Shown piece after piece: positions 28,155-36,977 of a stretch of DNA of 64,000 nt. The position numbers and the translations under genes are program-made. The DNA is taken from contig JAJEHL010000029.1 in NCBI GenBank assembly GCA_022823725.1, positions 1 through 64,000 of the forward strand, in the 5' to 3' direction. This DNA is from Candidatus Latescibacterota bacterium. GTDB lineage: Bacteria > Latescibacterota > UBA2968. Within the stretch, counting starts at the first letter, position 1. Every line of letters begins with the position of its first letter. The notes below the pieces were generated by a model, which worked only from the letters and a program-made list of their open reading frames with translations, did not search any database and had not been told where the DNA came from.

Positions 28155-30137
28155 CTAATACCCGTGGATATAATGCCCACCTTCTGAAAACCAGATCAAA
28201 TCAATTAAAAAAGAACACCCCACGGCAAATACATAACCCACAATCAACCCATAACAACACGGCTTAACCCTTCGATAAAGCGAAATACCCCCAAAACTGA
28301 GAACCAACAATTTGCCCAACCACACCAGAAAAATATCCAGTACATACAGTCGAACATAACCGCTCGACATCAGCATCGCACCCAGCGGATGAAACGGCCA
28401 CCAGGCAAATCGGCTCTGCATCACCTGAATAACACCTGCAGTCACGCCGCCCAAAACCCACACACCAATTTTCTCCGGATCGGTTACCGTGCGATCTGTC
28501 TCTGCAACCGCCTTGGCTATCCCCTCGTACATTCCTACCGGAGCACCTACCAGAGACCATGTGCGAAAAGTACTCCCCCCGTCTTCGTAGCAGATGGAAA
28601 CCGTATAGAGAATAGCCGATAGCATTCCCAGCATCAGGCTCCCATAGACGACCCACCCAACCCGCTTCGCCGGCCTCACCAGGCGTTCCACATGGGGTAG
28701 CGCAGCCGGCAAACGCCAACCAGCCAGCAAACGCCAATTCACCAGCCGAAGTCCCACCTGCGTGGCGTCTTGCATCCGACTGGCACCCACTGTTATATCC
28801 AAAATCGACGTACCGAAACTCGGAAACAAATACGCAAACCCACTCGCCGCCAAAAACTTCATCACCACCAGAATACTCGCCCAGAAAAGCAATAGCCAGG
28901 CCAGCCCAATCCCAGCACTATACCCTGCGCTGTACAGCCAGAAAACCATATAAATACCGCCACCCAAAATCCCAAATACGGCCAATCGGGGCGACAAAAC
29001 CGCGGTTTCCGCCTCTCCACTTACGGGCGGGCGTAACACCTGCCGAAAAACCTTTCGCAGATGACCGCGAGCAGCCCAAATCGCCCAGATAGCCAACCCC
29101 ATACTCACACCATGGGTGAACAGGCCCAAAATCGCAGTCGGCTTCGCCTCTTGCCCGGCCAGCCCTATGGAAAAACCAACCCTGGACATCCCGTAAAGTC
29201 CCACCTGCCCGACCAGCCACAAAGACCAGATGCTAAACAGGATATTCAGATCACACAAAAATGTGAATCCCAGCACAGTGGGCAAAATCCGATAGGAGAA
29301 CGGCGACAAATAACGCGATATTTCAGCACCCCTGGGGCCTCTTGGACCATAATACGGGTCAAAAATTGCCAGTCTGGGAAAACCCGGCGTCCAGTATTCA
29401 ATCAGATTCCACAACAAAGGGAGAGCAGCCACGGCAAACCCCACCCAGAACAACCAATTCCGTACAAACGGTGGCCAGCCACGCTTGCCGTCGAACCCTT
29501 CTGTCAGATCGAGCGGGACCTGCGCCAGAGGATATGTCAGCCGTTCGTGCCGGACCCACTGCTTCTGGAACACCGCCGTCAAACCCAACCCAATAGCCGT
29601 CATCGCCAACCCGGCGGACATCGCCCAAAAAATCGGAGCTATCCACGCCCCCCACGGCACAGCTGCACCTTCCTCCAGTCCCAAAAAAAATCCCTCTGTC
29701 ACCCCGGGAAAATTTGAGGGAAACATCCACCAGGGCAAATAGTCAAAAATCAACTCCTGCCACCGGTTCTCGGGCGACGCATAATATCTCGGCGCAGCCA
29801 TCGCGCCCACCCACTGCGTAATCCAGTTATACCCCGCAAACGACCCGCCCACCCAGAGCATGCTCAACGCCAGCCTCAACTCTGCAGAAGTCATAGACAA
29901 ACGGGGCAGGAACCGCTTCAAAAAAGCATTCACCAGAAGCCATGTCACAAAGGGCAACAACACCGCCAGAGGCAGATTCGCCATCGCCATATGTGCAGAA
30001 CGAGATTTGAACTCCAAAAACGTCGCAGCAACACAGGCAAAAACCAATGTGGCCGAGAAAAGCACCACAACTGTCCAGCGCAAGCTATCCTCGGCCAACT
30101 CAGATGATGGGAACAGTTTCCTTTTGATTTCAGCCAT
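28155..30137 (-). CDS. Large polytopic membrane protein (DUF6785/DUF6784-like)
   Basis: A 660-residue inner-membrane protein with about fourteen hydrophobic segments and several aromatic-rich loops (MAAPRYYASPENRWQELIFD). I associate it with the DUF6785/6784 family common in environmental Planctomycetes- and Latescibacterota-like genomes; transport is likely but the substrate is unknown. It follows the aldo/keto reductase by 8 bases on the same strand, so the two probably form an operon. The recognised family name rests on memory of the sequence style. Confidence 0.6.
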   Translation of the reverse strand: MAEIKRKLFPSSELAEDSLRWTVVVLFSATLVFACVAATFLEFKSRSAHMAMANLPLAVLLPFVTWLLVNAFLKRFLPRLSMTSAELRLALSMLWVGGSFAGYNWITQWVGAMAAPRYYASPENRWQELIFDYLPWWMFPSNFPGVTEGFFLGLEEGAAVPWGAWIAPIFWAMSAGLAMTAIGLGLTAVFQKQWVRHERLTYPLAQVPLDLTEGFDGKRGWPPFVRNWLFWVGFAVAALPLLWNLIEYWTPGFPRLAIFDPYYGPRGPRGAEISRYLSPFSYRILPTVLGFTFLCDLNILFSIWSLWLVGQVGLYGMSRVGFSIGLAGQEAKPTAILGLFTHGVSMGLAIWAIWAARGHLRKVFRQVLRPPVSGEAETAVLSPRLAVFGILGGGIYMVFWLYSAGYSAGIGLAWLLLFWASILVVMKFLAASGFAYLFPSFGTSILDITVGASRMQDATQVGLRLVNWRLLAGWRLPAALPHVERLVRPAKRVGWVVYGSLMLGMLSAILYTVSICYEDGGSTFRTWSLVGAPVGMYEGIAKAVAETDRTVTDPEKIGVWVLGGVTAGVIQVMQSRFAWWPFHPLGAMLMSSGYVRLYVLDIFLVWLGKLLVLSFGGISLYRRVKPCCYGLIVGYVFAVGCSFLIDLIWFSEGGHYIHGY

Positions 30138-30145
30138 TTTTTACC

Positions 30146-31048
30146 CTACTCCACTGCACCGTAATGCGGTCCCCATTCCGTCGCAATCTCTCGACCAAGA
30201 GCCTCAAGAGCAATGCCATCCGCGGCATTCAGCGGTGTAAATCTCCGCGCCCATTCCAGGTTCTGCACAAGCTCGGCCTCTGAAAACATGCCGATCACGG
30301 CTGTACAAACGCCGGGCAATCCCAGCGCGTAACGCAACGCCAACTCGTGATCGTGCGATCCATGCGCGGCCAGAGCCGAGGTCCTGGGTGTTTGATACGT
30401 CATTCCCCGTGCCCCGCCATAAACCTTCATGGCCGCCACGCCCACATTCCGCTCATACGCCAGAGGCAACACCTCATTCTCAAAATTGTAAGTATAGCGA
30501 TCCGCGAAATTTATGGCGAGCATCACCACATCTATATCCGCCTCCCGCAACACGCGAGCAGTCCTCCAGGGTGCATTGTGCGCGGTAACCCCTACAAATC
30601 GCGTCCAACCCCGCCGCTGGGCTTCCCGCAACCCTGCCAGCGCACCATCGGGAGCCAGTACCCTGTCCACATCTCTACGGCCCATAGAATGCACATAAAC
30701 CAGATCCACGTGATCCGTCTGCAAATCCTTTAGCCCATTCTCCAATATCTTCAGTGCCTGTTCCGCGTCATCCGCCGCTGTCTTGGTCACCAAAAATACC
30801 TCATCTCGCCGCTCCGCCATAACATGCCCCAGTTGAACATGCGCGCGACCGTATCCGGGTGCCGTATCGATATACGTCACCCCCTGATCAATCACCTTAT
30901 GGCAAAGCGCAATGGCATCCTCATCCGAAAGCCCCATCCCGCCGGGGGCAGACCCATACCCCAGAATGGGCACCTCCTCCCCGGTCTTGCCCAGAACTCT
31001 GTGTGGAACCGTGCTCGTCGTGACCTCTCGTAAAGTATCCTGCGCCAT
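30146..31048 (-). CDS. Aldo/keto reductase
   Basis: A 300-residue TIM-barrel NAD(P)H-dependent reductase. The catalytic tetrad is visible: Asp and Tyr in DTAPGYG, Lys in VTKTA, His in VYVHSMG. The frame is open upstream to 31168, but AAGGAGGG just before the ATG at 31048 fixes the start. It probably acts on a sugar or aldehyde substrate together with the downstream membrane protein. Transcribed from a divergent promoter region shared with the sulfatase. Confidence 0.88.
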   Translation of the reverse strand: MAQDTLREVTTSTVPHRVLGKTGEEVPILGYGSAPGGMGLSDEDAIALCHKVIDQGVTYIDTAPGYGRAHVQLGHVMAERRDEVFLVTKTAADDAEQALKILENGLKDLQTDHVDLVYVHSMGRRDVDRVLAPDGALAGLREAQRRGWTRFVGVTAHNAPWRTARVLREADIDVVMLAINFADRYTYNFENEVLPLAYERNVGVAAMKVYGGARGMTYQTPRTSALAAHGSHDHELALRYALGLPGVCTAVIGMFSEAELVQNLEWARRFTPLNAADGIALEALGREIATEWGPHYGAVE

Positions 31049-31083
31049 GATACCCTCCTTGTTTGTCCTAACCACCTGCCCGT

Positions 31084-31113
31084 AATATGGCATCACAGAA
31101 CTTGTCTTGTCAA
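31084..31113 (-). promoter_or_regulatory. Candidate promoter of the aldo/keto reductase operon
   Basis: A perfect TTGACA (31113-31108), 18-base spacer, CATATT (31089-31084) on the minus strand, about 35 bases before the start at 31048. Confidence 0.45.
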
Positions 31114-31124
31114 CCTTTGATCTA

Positions 31125-31172
31125 TTGTGTGGCTTGATTTTTATCTCCAGGCCCCTATATTGCCCCACACAA
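31125..31172 (+). promoter_or_regulatory. Promoter of the sulfatase gene, flanked by inverted repeats
   Basis: TTGATT (31134-31139), 16-base spacer, TATATT (31156-31161). TTGTGTGG (31125-31132) and CCACACAA (31165-31172) are a perfect 8-base inverted repeat bracketing it, as expected for operator half-sites or a long hairpin. Confidence 0.4.
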
Positions 31173-31221
31173 GCTCTGCATAAACGCCCAACGCCTAATT
31201 TTTAATTCGCATGGAGGAACT

Positions 31222-32604
31222 GTGAACAAAATGAACGTGTTATTTATCGCAGTAGATGATCTTCGCCCGCAACTCGGTTGTTATGGTCAGGAATTCGTCC
31301 AGTCGCCGAACATCGATCAATTGGCCGCAGAGGGCGTCCTCTTTGAGCGGGCTTACTGCCAGCAAGCTGTATGCGCGCCTTCCCGGGCGAGTGTTCTCAG
31401 CGGCTGCCGCCCGGATACGACGACAATTTACGATTTACAGACCCCCTTGCGGTCCGTGATGCCCGATGTAATCTCGCTGCCACAACACTTCAAGCAGCAC
31501 GGCTACGAGACGCGATCCATCGGAAAAATCTATCACCATCGAAACGATGATCTGCAAGGATGGTCCAGTGAACCACACGTCTCAACAGGTGATTGGAAGG
31601 GACGAGGTTATTTGACGGATGAAGCAATGGAAGTGATTGAGCGCACAGATGCCCTATTGACCGCCGAAGGTTCCGCACGACGGGGTCTGGGACCGGCTTT
31701 TGAAGCCGCAGACGTACCCGACGATGCCTACCACGACGGCAAGGACGCCGATCACGCCATCAAGACGCTCAACGAATTGCGCGATCAGCCCTTCTTCCTC
31801 GCCGTGGGCTTTCACAAACCCCATCTACCGTTCAACGCCCCAAAGAGCCACTGGGACCGTTACGATCGGGAAGCACTGCCACTCGCCCTGAATACCAGCG
31901 CACCGGAAAACGTCACCGAGTACTCTCTGACTGAATTCGGAGAACTTCGCGGCTATTTCGGAATGCCCAAGGAGGGACCGATACCCGAAGACCTATCGCG
32001 CACATTGGTCCACGGCTACTGCGCGTGTGTCTCGTATATGGACGCGCAGATCGGTCGCGTACTCGACGAAGTCGAACGCCTCGGCCTCAAAGAGAACACA
32101 GTTGTCATCCTGTGGGGAGATCACGGCTGGAAACTCGGCGAACACGGCAGCTGGTGCAAACACACGAACTTCGACATCGATACACACGCCCCAATGATCG
32201 TCCGCTCCCCAGAACGCGGCAAGCAGGGCGCAAAGGCATCTGGTCTTACGGAGTTCGTCGATATGTACCCATCGCTGTGCGACCTATGCGATCTACCGCT
32301 GCCCGATCATCTCGAAGGCCAGAGCTTTGTCCCTTTGATGGAGGATCCCGATAGAGCCTGGAAACAGGCGGCTTTCAGCCAATATCCCCGCACGGGCGTG
32401 ATGGGCTACACCATCAAGACCGATGATTTCCGCTACACAGAATGGCAATCGAGAGATACGGGAGAGATAAAGGCACGAGAACTTTACGATCATCGAGAAG
32501 ATGCGGCGGAAAACGTCAATGCAGCAGAAGACGTTCGCTACGCCGAAACAGTGAGCGAACTCGAGCAAGTGATAGAAAAAGGTTGGGAAGCCGCGAGAGC
32601 ATAG
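31222..32604 (+). CDS. Sulfatase, iduronate-2-sulfatase-like
   Basis: A 460-residue type I sulfatase. The formylglycine site is C51 in CAPSR, metal ligands D12-D13 are at the N-terminus, and WGDHGWKLGEHG gives the later His/Asp pair. The order AVCAPSR..SGCRPDTTTIYD is close to iduronate-2-sulfatases. There is no signal peptide, so it should act in the cytoplasm on imported sulfated sugars, after maturation by a formylglycine-generating enzyme not present here. GTG at 31222 is 4 bases after GGAGG and is preferred to the ATG at 31231. Confidence 0.85.
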   Translation: MNKMNVLFIAVDDLRPQLGCYGQEFVQSPNIDQLAAEGVLFERAYCQQAVCAPSRASVLSGCRPDTTTIYDLQTPLRSVMPDVISLPQHFKQHGYETRSIGKIYHHRNDDLQGWSSEPHVSTGDWKGRGYLTDEAMEVIERTDALLTAEGSARRGLGPAFEAADVPDDAYHDGKDADHAIKTLNELRDQPFFLAVGFHKPHLPFNAPKSHWDRYDREALPLALNTSAPENVTEYSLTEFGELRGYFGMPKEGPIPEDLSRTLVHGYCACVSYMDAQIGRVLDEVERLGLKENTVVILWGDHGWKLGEHGSWCKHTNFDIDTHAPMIVRSPERGKQGAKASGLTEFVDMYPSLCDLCDLPLPDHLEGQSFVPLMEDPDRAWKQAAFSQYPRTGVMGYTIKTDDFRYTEWQSRDTGEIKARELYDHREDAAENVNAAEDVRYAETVSELEQVIEKGWEAARA

Positions 32605-32615
32605 CCGTCCTGACC

Positions 32616-32647
32616 TTGCCTTTTATCCATAAGACAGTATATTGTCT
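32616..32647 (+). promoter_or_regulatory. Promoter with palindromic operator before the sugar isomerase
   Basis: TTGCCT (32616-32621), 16-base spacer, TATATT (32638-32643). The -10 box sits inside a palindrome, AGACA-GTATAT-TGTCT (32632-32647), a good candidate repressor site. Confidence 0.4.
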
Positions 32648-32681
32648 GTATGCTTTTCCATAAATTCCCACGGAACTAATT

Positions 32682-33494
32682 ATGACCATCAAATATTCTC
32701 TTCGCGAACCCATGGCGCCTGGCAACACCCTGATGGAGAAATTCCAGGCACTCAAAGAACTCGGCTTTTCCGGTATTGAAATCACCAATAGCAGCACCAC
32801 AGATTTTGCGGATGAGATCAAAGCAGCGTCAGACGCGACGGGCATTGCGCCCAATATCTGCTCTTCCCGGGGCAGTAAAGGTCTGCTTGACGCGCGTCCC
32901 CAGGAACGCAACGCAGCCGTAAAATCCATTAACGACGCCCTGACTCTGTGTACTGAAGTCGGCGGTGTCGGAGTGATTTTCCCACCGCTTATCGGTATCA
33001 AAATGGGCGGTGGCGAACGCATTCCAGACCTTTCTCCTCTGTACAACACATCTACACTTGAAAAAGATCTCCTCATCGAAATTCTCAAACAAGACATCGC
33101 CCCCCATGCCGAAGCGTGCGGCAGTCTTCTGATTCTCGAACCCTTGAACCGCTACGAACAGTGGTGGCCCTGCACCGTTGCCCAGGGCGTTGAAATCTGC
33201 GAAGCCGTGGGCAGTTCCTCCATCGCCACCATGGCCGATCTTTTCCACATGAGCATTGAGGAAGCCGACCTCGCCGAAGCCATCCGCGCGGGGGATAAAC
33301 ACATCGCCAATGTACATCTGGCCGACAGCAATCGCATCTTGCCTGGCTATGGTCACACGGATTTTGGTCCCCCACTCAAAGCACTATCCGACATAGGGTA
33401 TGAGCATTACTGCGGTTTTGAATGCAGCATCCCCCCGGGCGATGCCAGAGCAGAACTCCGAAAATCTATGGACTATCTCAACAGCCACTTGTAG
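32682..33494 (+). CDS. Sugar phosphate isomerase/epimerase (xylose-isomerase-like TIM barrel)
   Basis: A 270-residue TIM-barrel protein of the AP-endonuclease-2/xylose-isomerase-like family. Likely metal and substrate residues are in LLILEPLNRYEQWWPCTV (Glu), ATMADLFHMSIEE (Asp, His), VHLADSNR (His, Asp) and the closing GFECSIPPG (Glu). Members isomerise or epimerise keto-sugars or cyclic polyols. A likely operator and promoter precede it, and the ferredoxin:thioredoxin-reductase-like gene follows after 35 bases. Exact substrate not determinable. Confidence 0.82.
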   Translation: MTIKYSLREPMAPGNTLMEKFQALKELGFSGIEITNSSTTDFADEIKAASDATGIAPNICSSRGSKGLLDARPQERNAAVKSINDALTLCTEVGGVGVIFPPLIGIKMGGGERIPDLSPLYNTSTLEKDLLIEILKQDIAPHAEACGSLLILEPLNRYEQWWPCTVAQGVEICEAVGSSSIATMADLFHMSIEEADLAEAIRAGDKHIANVHLADSNRILPGYGHTDFGPPLKALSDIGYEHYCGFECSIPPGDARAELRKSMDYLNSHL

Positions 33495-33529
33495 TCCAAA
33501 CACAAGATCCCAAAACTGGAGGAAACGCC

Positions 33530-33958
33530 ATGTCGTCTGAACCCACAGAAAAAAGCCTCAAAAGAATGCAGATATACACGGAAAAGTACTGGGAAAAAAC
33601 CGGGACATCGCCGCATCCGACCCGAGAAGTCGCCGACACAGTCATCAATGGCCTTGCTCAAAACATCGACGAACTGGGTCGCCCGCTTTGTCCCTGCAAC
33701 TTTTATCCCGACAAAAAGGCCGAACTTGAACGCAGCCGCGAATGGGTCTGTGCCTGTGACGAAATGAAAATTTTCAAATACTGTCACTGCCTGCTCTTTG
33801 TCACCCCCGAAGGCATGCCCATTACGGAATACTTACCCGAAGACCACGAAGGCCGCCAGGTCTATGGCATCATAGAAGATCCCACCCCGGACAAGGGCCG
33901 CGAATTGCGTCGCAAAGCCGATGAAAAAATCGCCGAATGGAAAGCGGAAAAAGAATAA
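33530..33958 (+). CDS. Ferredoxin:thioredoxin reductase beta (catalytic)-like protein
   Basis: A 142-residue iron-sulfur protein. The six cysteines are C54/C56 (CPC), C74/C76 (CAC) and C85/C87 (CHC), nearly the same positions as the chloroplast and cyanobacterial FTR catalytic chain (55/57, 74/76, 85/87). By analogy the 4Fe-4S cluster uses C54, C74, C76 and C85 and the redox disulfide is C56-C87. Alanine replaces proline in the second motif. No alpha (variable) chain or thioredoxin is nearby. GGAGG precedes the ATG at 33530. It overlaps the next gene by 22 bases. Confidence 0.85.
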   Translation: MSSEPTEKSLKRMQIYTEKYWEKTGTSPHPTREVADTVINGLAQNIDELGRPLCPCNFYPDKKAELERSREWVCACDEMKIFKYCHCLLFVTPEGMPITEYLPEDHEGRQVYGIIEDPTPDKGRELRRKADEKIAEWKAEKE

Positions 33959-35958
33959 GCTTCGACAAAACCCACCTGCCGCCCGCTCATTTTGAATGCG
34001 TGGTCATTGCCGATACGCATTACATGATTGACGTTGGCGACCGCCCTCTCGAATTTGAATCGCGCCGCGTGCAAACCCAACGCGCTGGCATCGCCCTGCA
34101 ACAGGTCGCGGGCATTGGAGCTAACTTTGTCATCCACATGGGCGACCTCGTCCAGGAATATCCCGAAACGCCGGACTTCAAGCGCGCAATGCTCGAAGCC
34201 CGCGATCAGATACACGCCAGCAATATCGATCCGCACTATGTCGCCGGCAATCACGATATCGGCGACAAAACCGATCCCACCATGCCCACCCACGAGGCAA
34301 CCGCGGAATCGCTCGCGTTCTTCCACGATCTCTTTGGTTCCTCCTGGTACAGTTTTGACCGCGACCTGTGTCACTTCATCGTGCTCAACTCCCAGATATT
34401 CAACTCAAAAATCCCCGAAGCAGACGACCAGTGGGAATGGTTTGAATCCGACCTTGAAAAACATAAAAATCAGCGGCTCTTTCTCTTTTTTCACCTGCCC
34501 TTGTATCTTTGGGATAACAATGAGCCGGGATTGGGACACTACGACAACATCAGCCAGCCAGACCGAGACCGCCTCCTCGCATTGATTCAAAAATACGGAA
34601 TCGAACTCCTCTTCGCGGCACACGTTCACTATCCCTTTTACGACAAAATCGGCAAAACGCGCTATTTCATCACTCCCTCTACGTCCTTTACGCGCCCGGG
34701 ATTCGGCCATCTCTACGCCAGCCCTCCCCCGCCCGAACAGGGGCGAGACGACACTGGCAAGCTGGGATTTTATCTCCTCCGCATACGCGCCGATCACACC
34801 GACATCCACTTCATCCGCACAAAAGGCGAAACAAAACGCCCTGCCCGAGACCGCCTAATCACCTGCACATCCGCCACTCTATCTTCTCCTGTCGGACTCA
34901 CCCTCCACCACCCCATCACGCCCATTGCAGAAATCCCAATTGCATATCCCTCTGTCGTGCGTCAAAAAGCACGCAATGACCAGCACCTTTTGGCCTGCAT
35001 AGAACTCGGCGCCAAATTTGTACGCTTTCCCTGGCGCGACCTGCGCGCCCCCTTTCAGCGCACGCGCCTCGAAATGCTCCGCTCCGAAGGGATAACGCCC
35101 ATTGCCACATTCCTCGAACCGCGCATCGCCTCATTGCCCGACCACATCAAAGCCAACCTCGATTTTGTACAGAACTGGGAAATTCAAATATCTAATCCCG
35201 CGCAATTATCCGATGAAGTTTGCGAAACACTCAACCGATGTACAGAACTTGCAGAACTCTCGCTTTGCCCGATCATACCCAACGAGCGCGTACACGGCAA
35301 ACAACACTTGCGAACCCGAATGGGTTATCACCTCGACGAACTCGAAAGCCTGAACGCGACCCTCCAGAACACCGATATTCACCTTCAGCGCGTACTCAGC
35401 CGCGTACCGCCCAACAAATCGCCCTGGACTTATATCCACTCCCTGAACGAACGCAAATACTCGAATATCGACCATATCGACATCTCACTCGAATTAGACG
35501 CGCAGAACGACAGCACCAACGCCCGCCGAATTGCCGAAGCCACATTTGCCATTGTACGCCTGCCGGGCGCGCGCCTCTTTGTCGATCCACTCACCGACTT
35601 TGACCGCACAATGGATGTCACACATGGATTGCTCGACACCCTCTGCAACCCCCGCGCGCCTTTTCACGCGCTGCGTTGTCTGAACACGCTCCTCAACAGT
35701 CCCGTCCACCCTGCCACCTTTACAGATCCCCGCGAACAAATACGGGAAAACAACCGCATCCTGTATCTCAACAACTCCCATCGCAGGCTCGCTCTCATAC
35801 TACCTGCCCGTGATATATTTGATCTCAATACTCTCGATTTTTCACTCGACATCAGCTCTGTTCGCATCTATCATCTATGCACGGGAGAAACCGAAACAGT
35901 GTCTCGCAACGCGCAAATCAAAATACAGAATGGCTCGCCCATCCTGGTGATCGGGTAG
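33937..35958 (+). CDS. Metallophosphoesterase with unusual C-terminal domain
   Basis: A 673-residue protein without signal peptide. Residues ~20-290 are a calcineurin-like phosphoesterase: VIADTHYM, HMGDLVQE, AGNHDIGD, FFHLPLYL and AAHVHYPF carry the metal ligands. Residues ~310-673 are a second module I cannot name, with alternating strands and helices that may be barrel-like (RFPWRDLRAPFQRTRLEML). It starts inside the FTR-like gene in another frame (22-base overlap), so the two are coupled. Substrate unknown; carbohydrate or nucleotide phosphate is plausible from context. Confidence 0.75.
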   Translation: MESGKRISFDKTHLPPAHFECVVIADTHYMIDVGDRPLEFESRRVQTQRAGIALQQVAGIGANFVIHMGDLVQEYPETPDFKRAMLEARDQIHASNIDPHYVAGNHDIGDKTDPTMPTHEATAESLAFFHDLFGSSWYSFDRDLCHFIVLNSQIFNSKIPEADDQWEWFESDLEKHKNQRLFLFFHLPLYLWDNNEPGLGHYDNISQPDRDRLLALIQKYGIELLFAAHVHYPFYDKIGKTRYFITPSTSFTRPGFGHLYASPPPPEQGRDDTGKLGFYLLRIRADHTDIHFIRTKGETKRPARDRLITCTSATLSSPVGLTLHHPITPIAEIPIAYPSVVRQKARNDQHLLACIELGAKFVRFPWRDLRAPFQRTRLEMLRSEGITPIATFLEPRIASLPDHIKANLDFVQNWEIQISNPAQLSDEVCETLNRCTELAELSLCPIIPNERVHGKQHLRTRMGYHLDELESLNATLQNTDIHLQRVLSRVPPNKSPWTYIHSLNERKYSNIDHIDISLELDAQNDSTNARRIAEATFAIVRLPGARLFVDPLTDFDRTMDVTHGLLDTLCNPRAPFHALRCLNTLLNSPVHPATFTDPREQIRENNRILYLNNSHRRLALILPARDIFDLNTLDFSLDISSVRIYHLCTGETETVSRNAQIKIQNGSPILVIG

Positions 35959-35978
35959 CCTGACCGATAGAGGCCATT

Positions 35979-36824
35979 ATGAAACCACAAAATCAGCGCT
36001 TTGAATCCAATTATCCACTCGATGCGGATCAGATTTCCGAATGGGTAGAACAATTTCACAGAGACGGATTTCTATTTCTCGAAGATGTCTTAAAAGAAGA
36101 ACACGTCGCACAACTCAAAGCGGACCTCGACTGGTCTCTCGCACATTTTACCAGCCGAGATAAAGACCCCAATGGCAAGCTCAGCCCACAAAGCGGCAAA
36201 TCCAGCCACCGCCTGTGTCATCGCATGTTCGAGCACAGCCAGGCCAACCTCAACCTGTTTGACCTCGAACCCATCGTCAGCTTTGCCGAAGCCCTTGTTG
36301 AAGCAAATTGTCACGTCATACACAACAACTCTTTCATCACGCCACCCGGCGGCGGCCTCACCACCTGGCATCAGGATGACGCCCCGCATTATGTTGTCAC
36401 CGATGGCAAGCCACCGACAAATATCCACCTTCCCGTACTCGTATTCACCTGCAATTATTATCTCACCGATGTGACGAAAATCGAACATGGCGGCACAGAA
36501 GTCATCCCAGGCTCACATTTCATTGGTGAAAGCCCGCGTCAAGTTTTTAATACTGATGCCTGGAAAAAGTGGCAGGACAAAGTGCATTATAACCTCGGTA
36601 AAGCCGGTAGCGTAATCATGTTCAACAACCAGGTCTGGCACAGAGGGGGACCAAATCAGAGCAATCGCAGCCGCTACATCACCCAAATCACCTATGGCAG
36701 ACGGCTCATTGGACACAAATACTATCCCTTTATGAACTACACCATGCCCGAGCATATCTATCGCAACGCAAACCCCAGACTCAAACGCCTCGTCGGATTC
36801 TTAGACCATGGAGCTTATGGGTGA
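35979..36824 (+). CDS. Phytanoyl-CoA dioxygenase family protein
   Basis: A 281-residue Fe(II)/2-oxoglutarate dioxygenase of the PhyH family. The iron ligands are H and D in TTWHQDDAPH and the distal His in QVWHRGGP; an Arg in NRSRY fits 2-oxoglutarate binding. PhyH proteins are greatly expanded in environmental bacteria of this type, where substrates are unknown and need not be fatty acids. GAGG precedes the ATG. Last gene of the plus-strand run from 32682. Confidence 0.88.
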   Translation: MKPQNQRFESNYPLDADQISEWVEQFHRDGFLFLEDVLKEEHVAQLKADLDWSLAHFTSRDKDPNGKLSPQSGKSSHRLCHRMFEHSQANLNLFDLEPIVSFAEALVEANCHVIHNNSFITPPGGGLTTWHQDDAPHYVVTDGKPPTNIHLPVLVFTCNYYLTDVTKIEHGGTEVIPGSHFIGESPRQVFNTDAWKKWQDKVHYNLGKAGSVIMFNNQVWHRGGPNQSNRSRYITQITYGRRLIGHKYYPFMNYTMPEHIYRNANPRLKRLVGFLDHGAYG

Positions 36825-36836
36825 ACAGCTACCTCT

Positions 36837-36870
36837 GGAGGTCACCATGATGACAGATGCACAGCACTGA
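36837..36870 (+). other. Orphan ribosome-binding site with 7-codon frame
   Basis: GGAGG (36837-36841) is 5 bases before ATG and opens MMTDAQH then a stop at 36868-36870. The dispersed CGCAGAT repeat begins 8 bases later. It may be the remnant of a gene start cut off by the repeat, or a tiny leader. Confidence 0.3.
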
Positions 36871-36877
36871 CTATTTG

Positions 36878-36905
36878 ATCCGCAGATAACGCAGATAACG
36901 CAGAT
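36878..36905 (+). repeat. Dispersed repeat, CGCAGAT type, copy 2
   Basis: ATCCGCAGAT plus two AACGCAGAT units, between the PhyH gene and the bidirectional terminator. It shares its core with 7863-7892 and 46204-46230. Confidence 0.6.
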
Positions 36906-36925
36906 GAAAGACGAATCCGAAAAAC

Positions 36926-36959
36926 AAACCGCCCGCCAGAACGATCTGACGGGCGGTTT
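36926..36959. terminator. Bidirectional terminator between PhyH-like gene and rhaA
   Basis: Arms AAACCGCCCGCCAG (36926-36939) and CTGACGGGCGGTTT (36946-36959) pair with one mismatch around a 6-base loop. A/T flanks suit termination from both sides of these convergent genes. Confidence 0.8.
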
Positions 36960-36977
36960 TGCATCTGGATTAAATGC

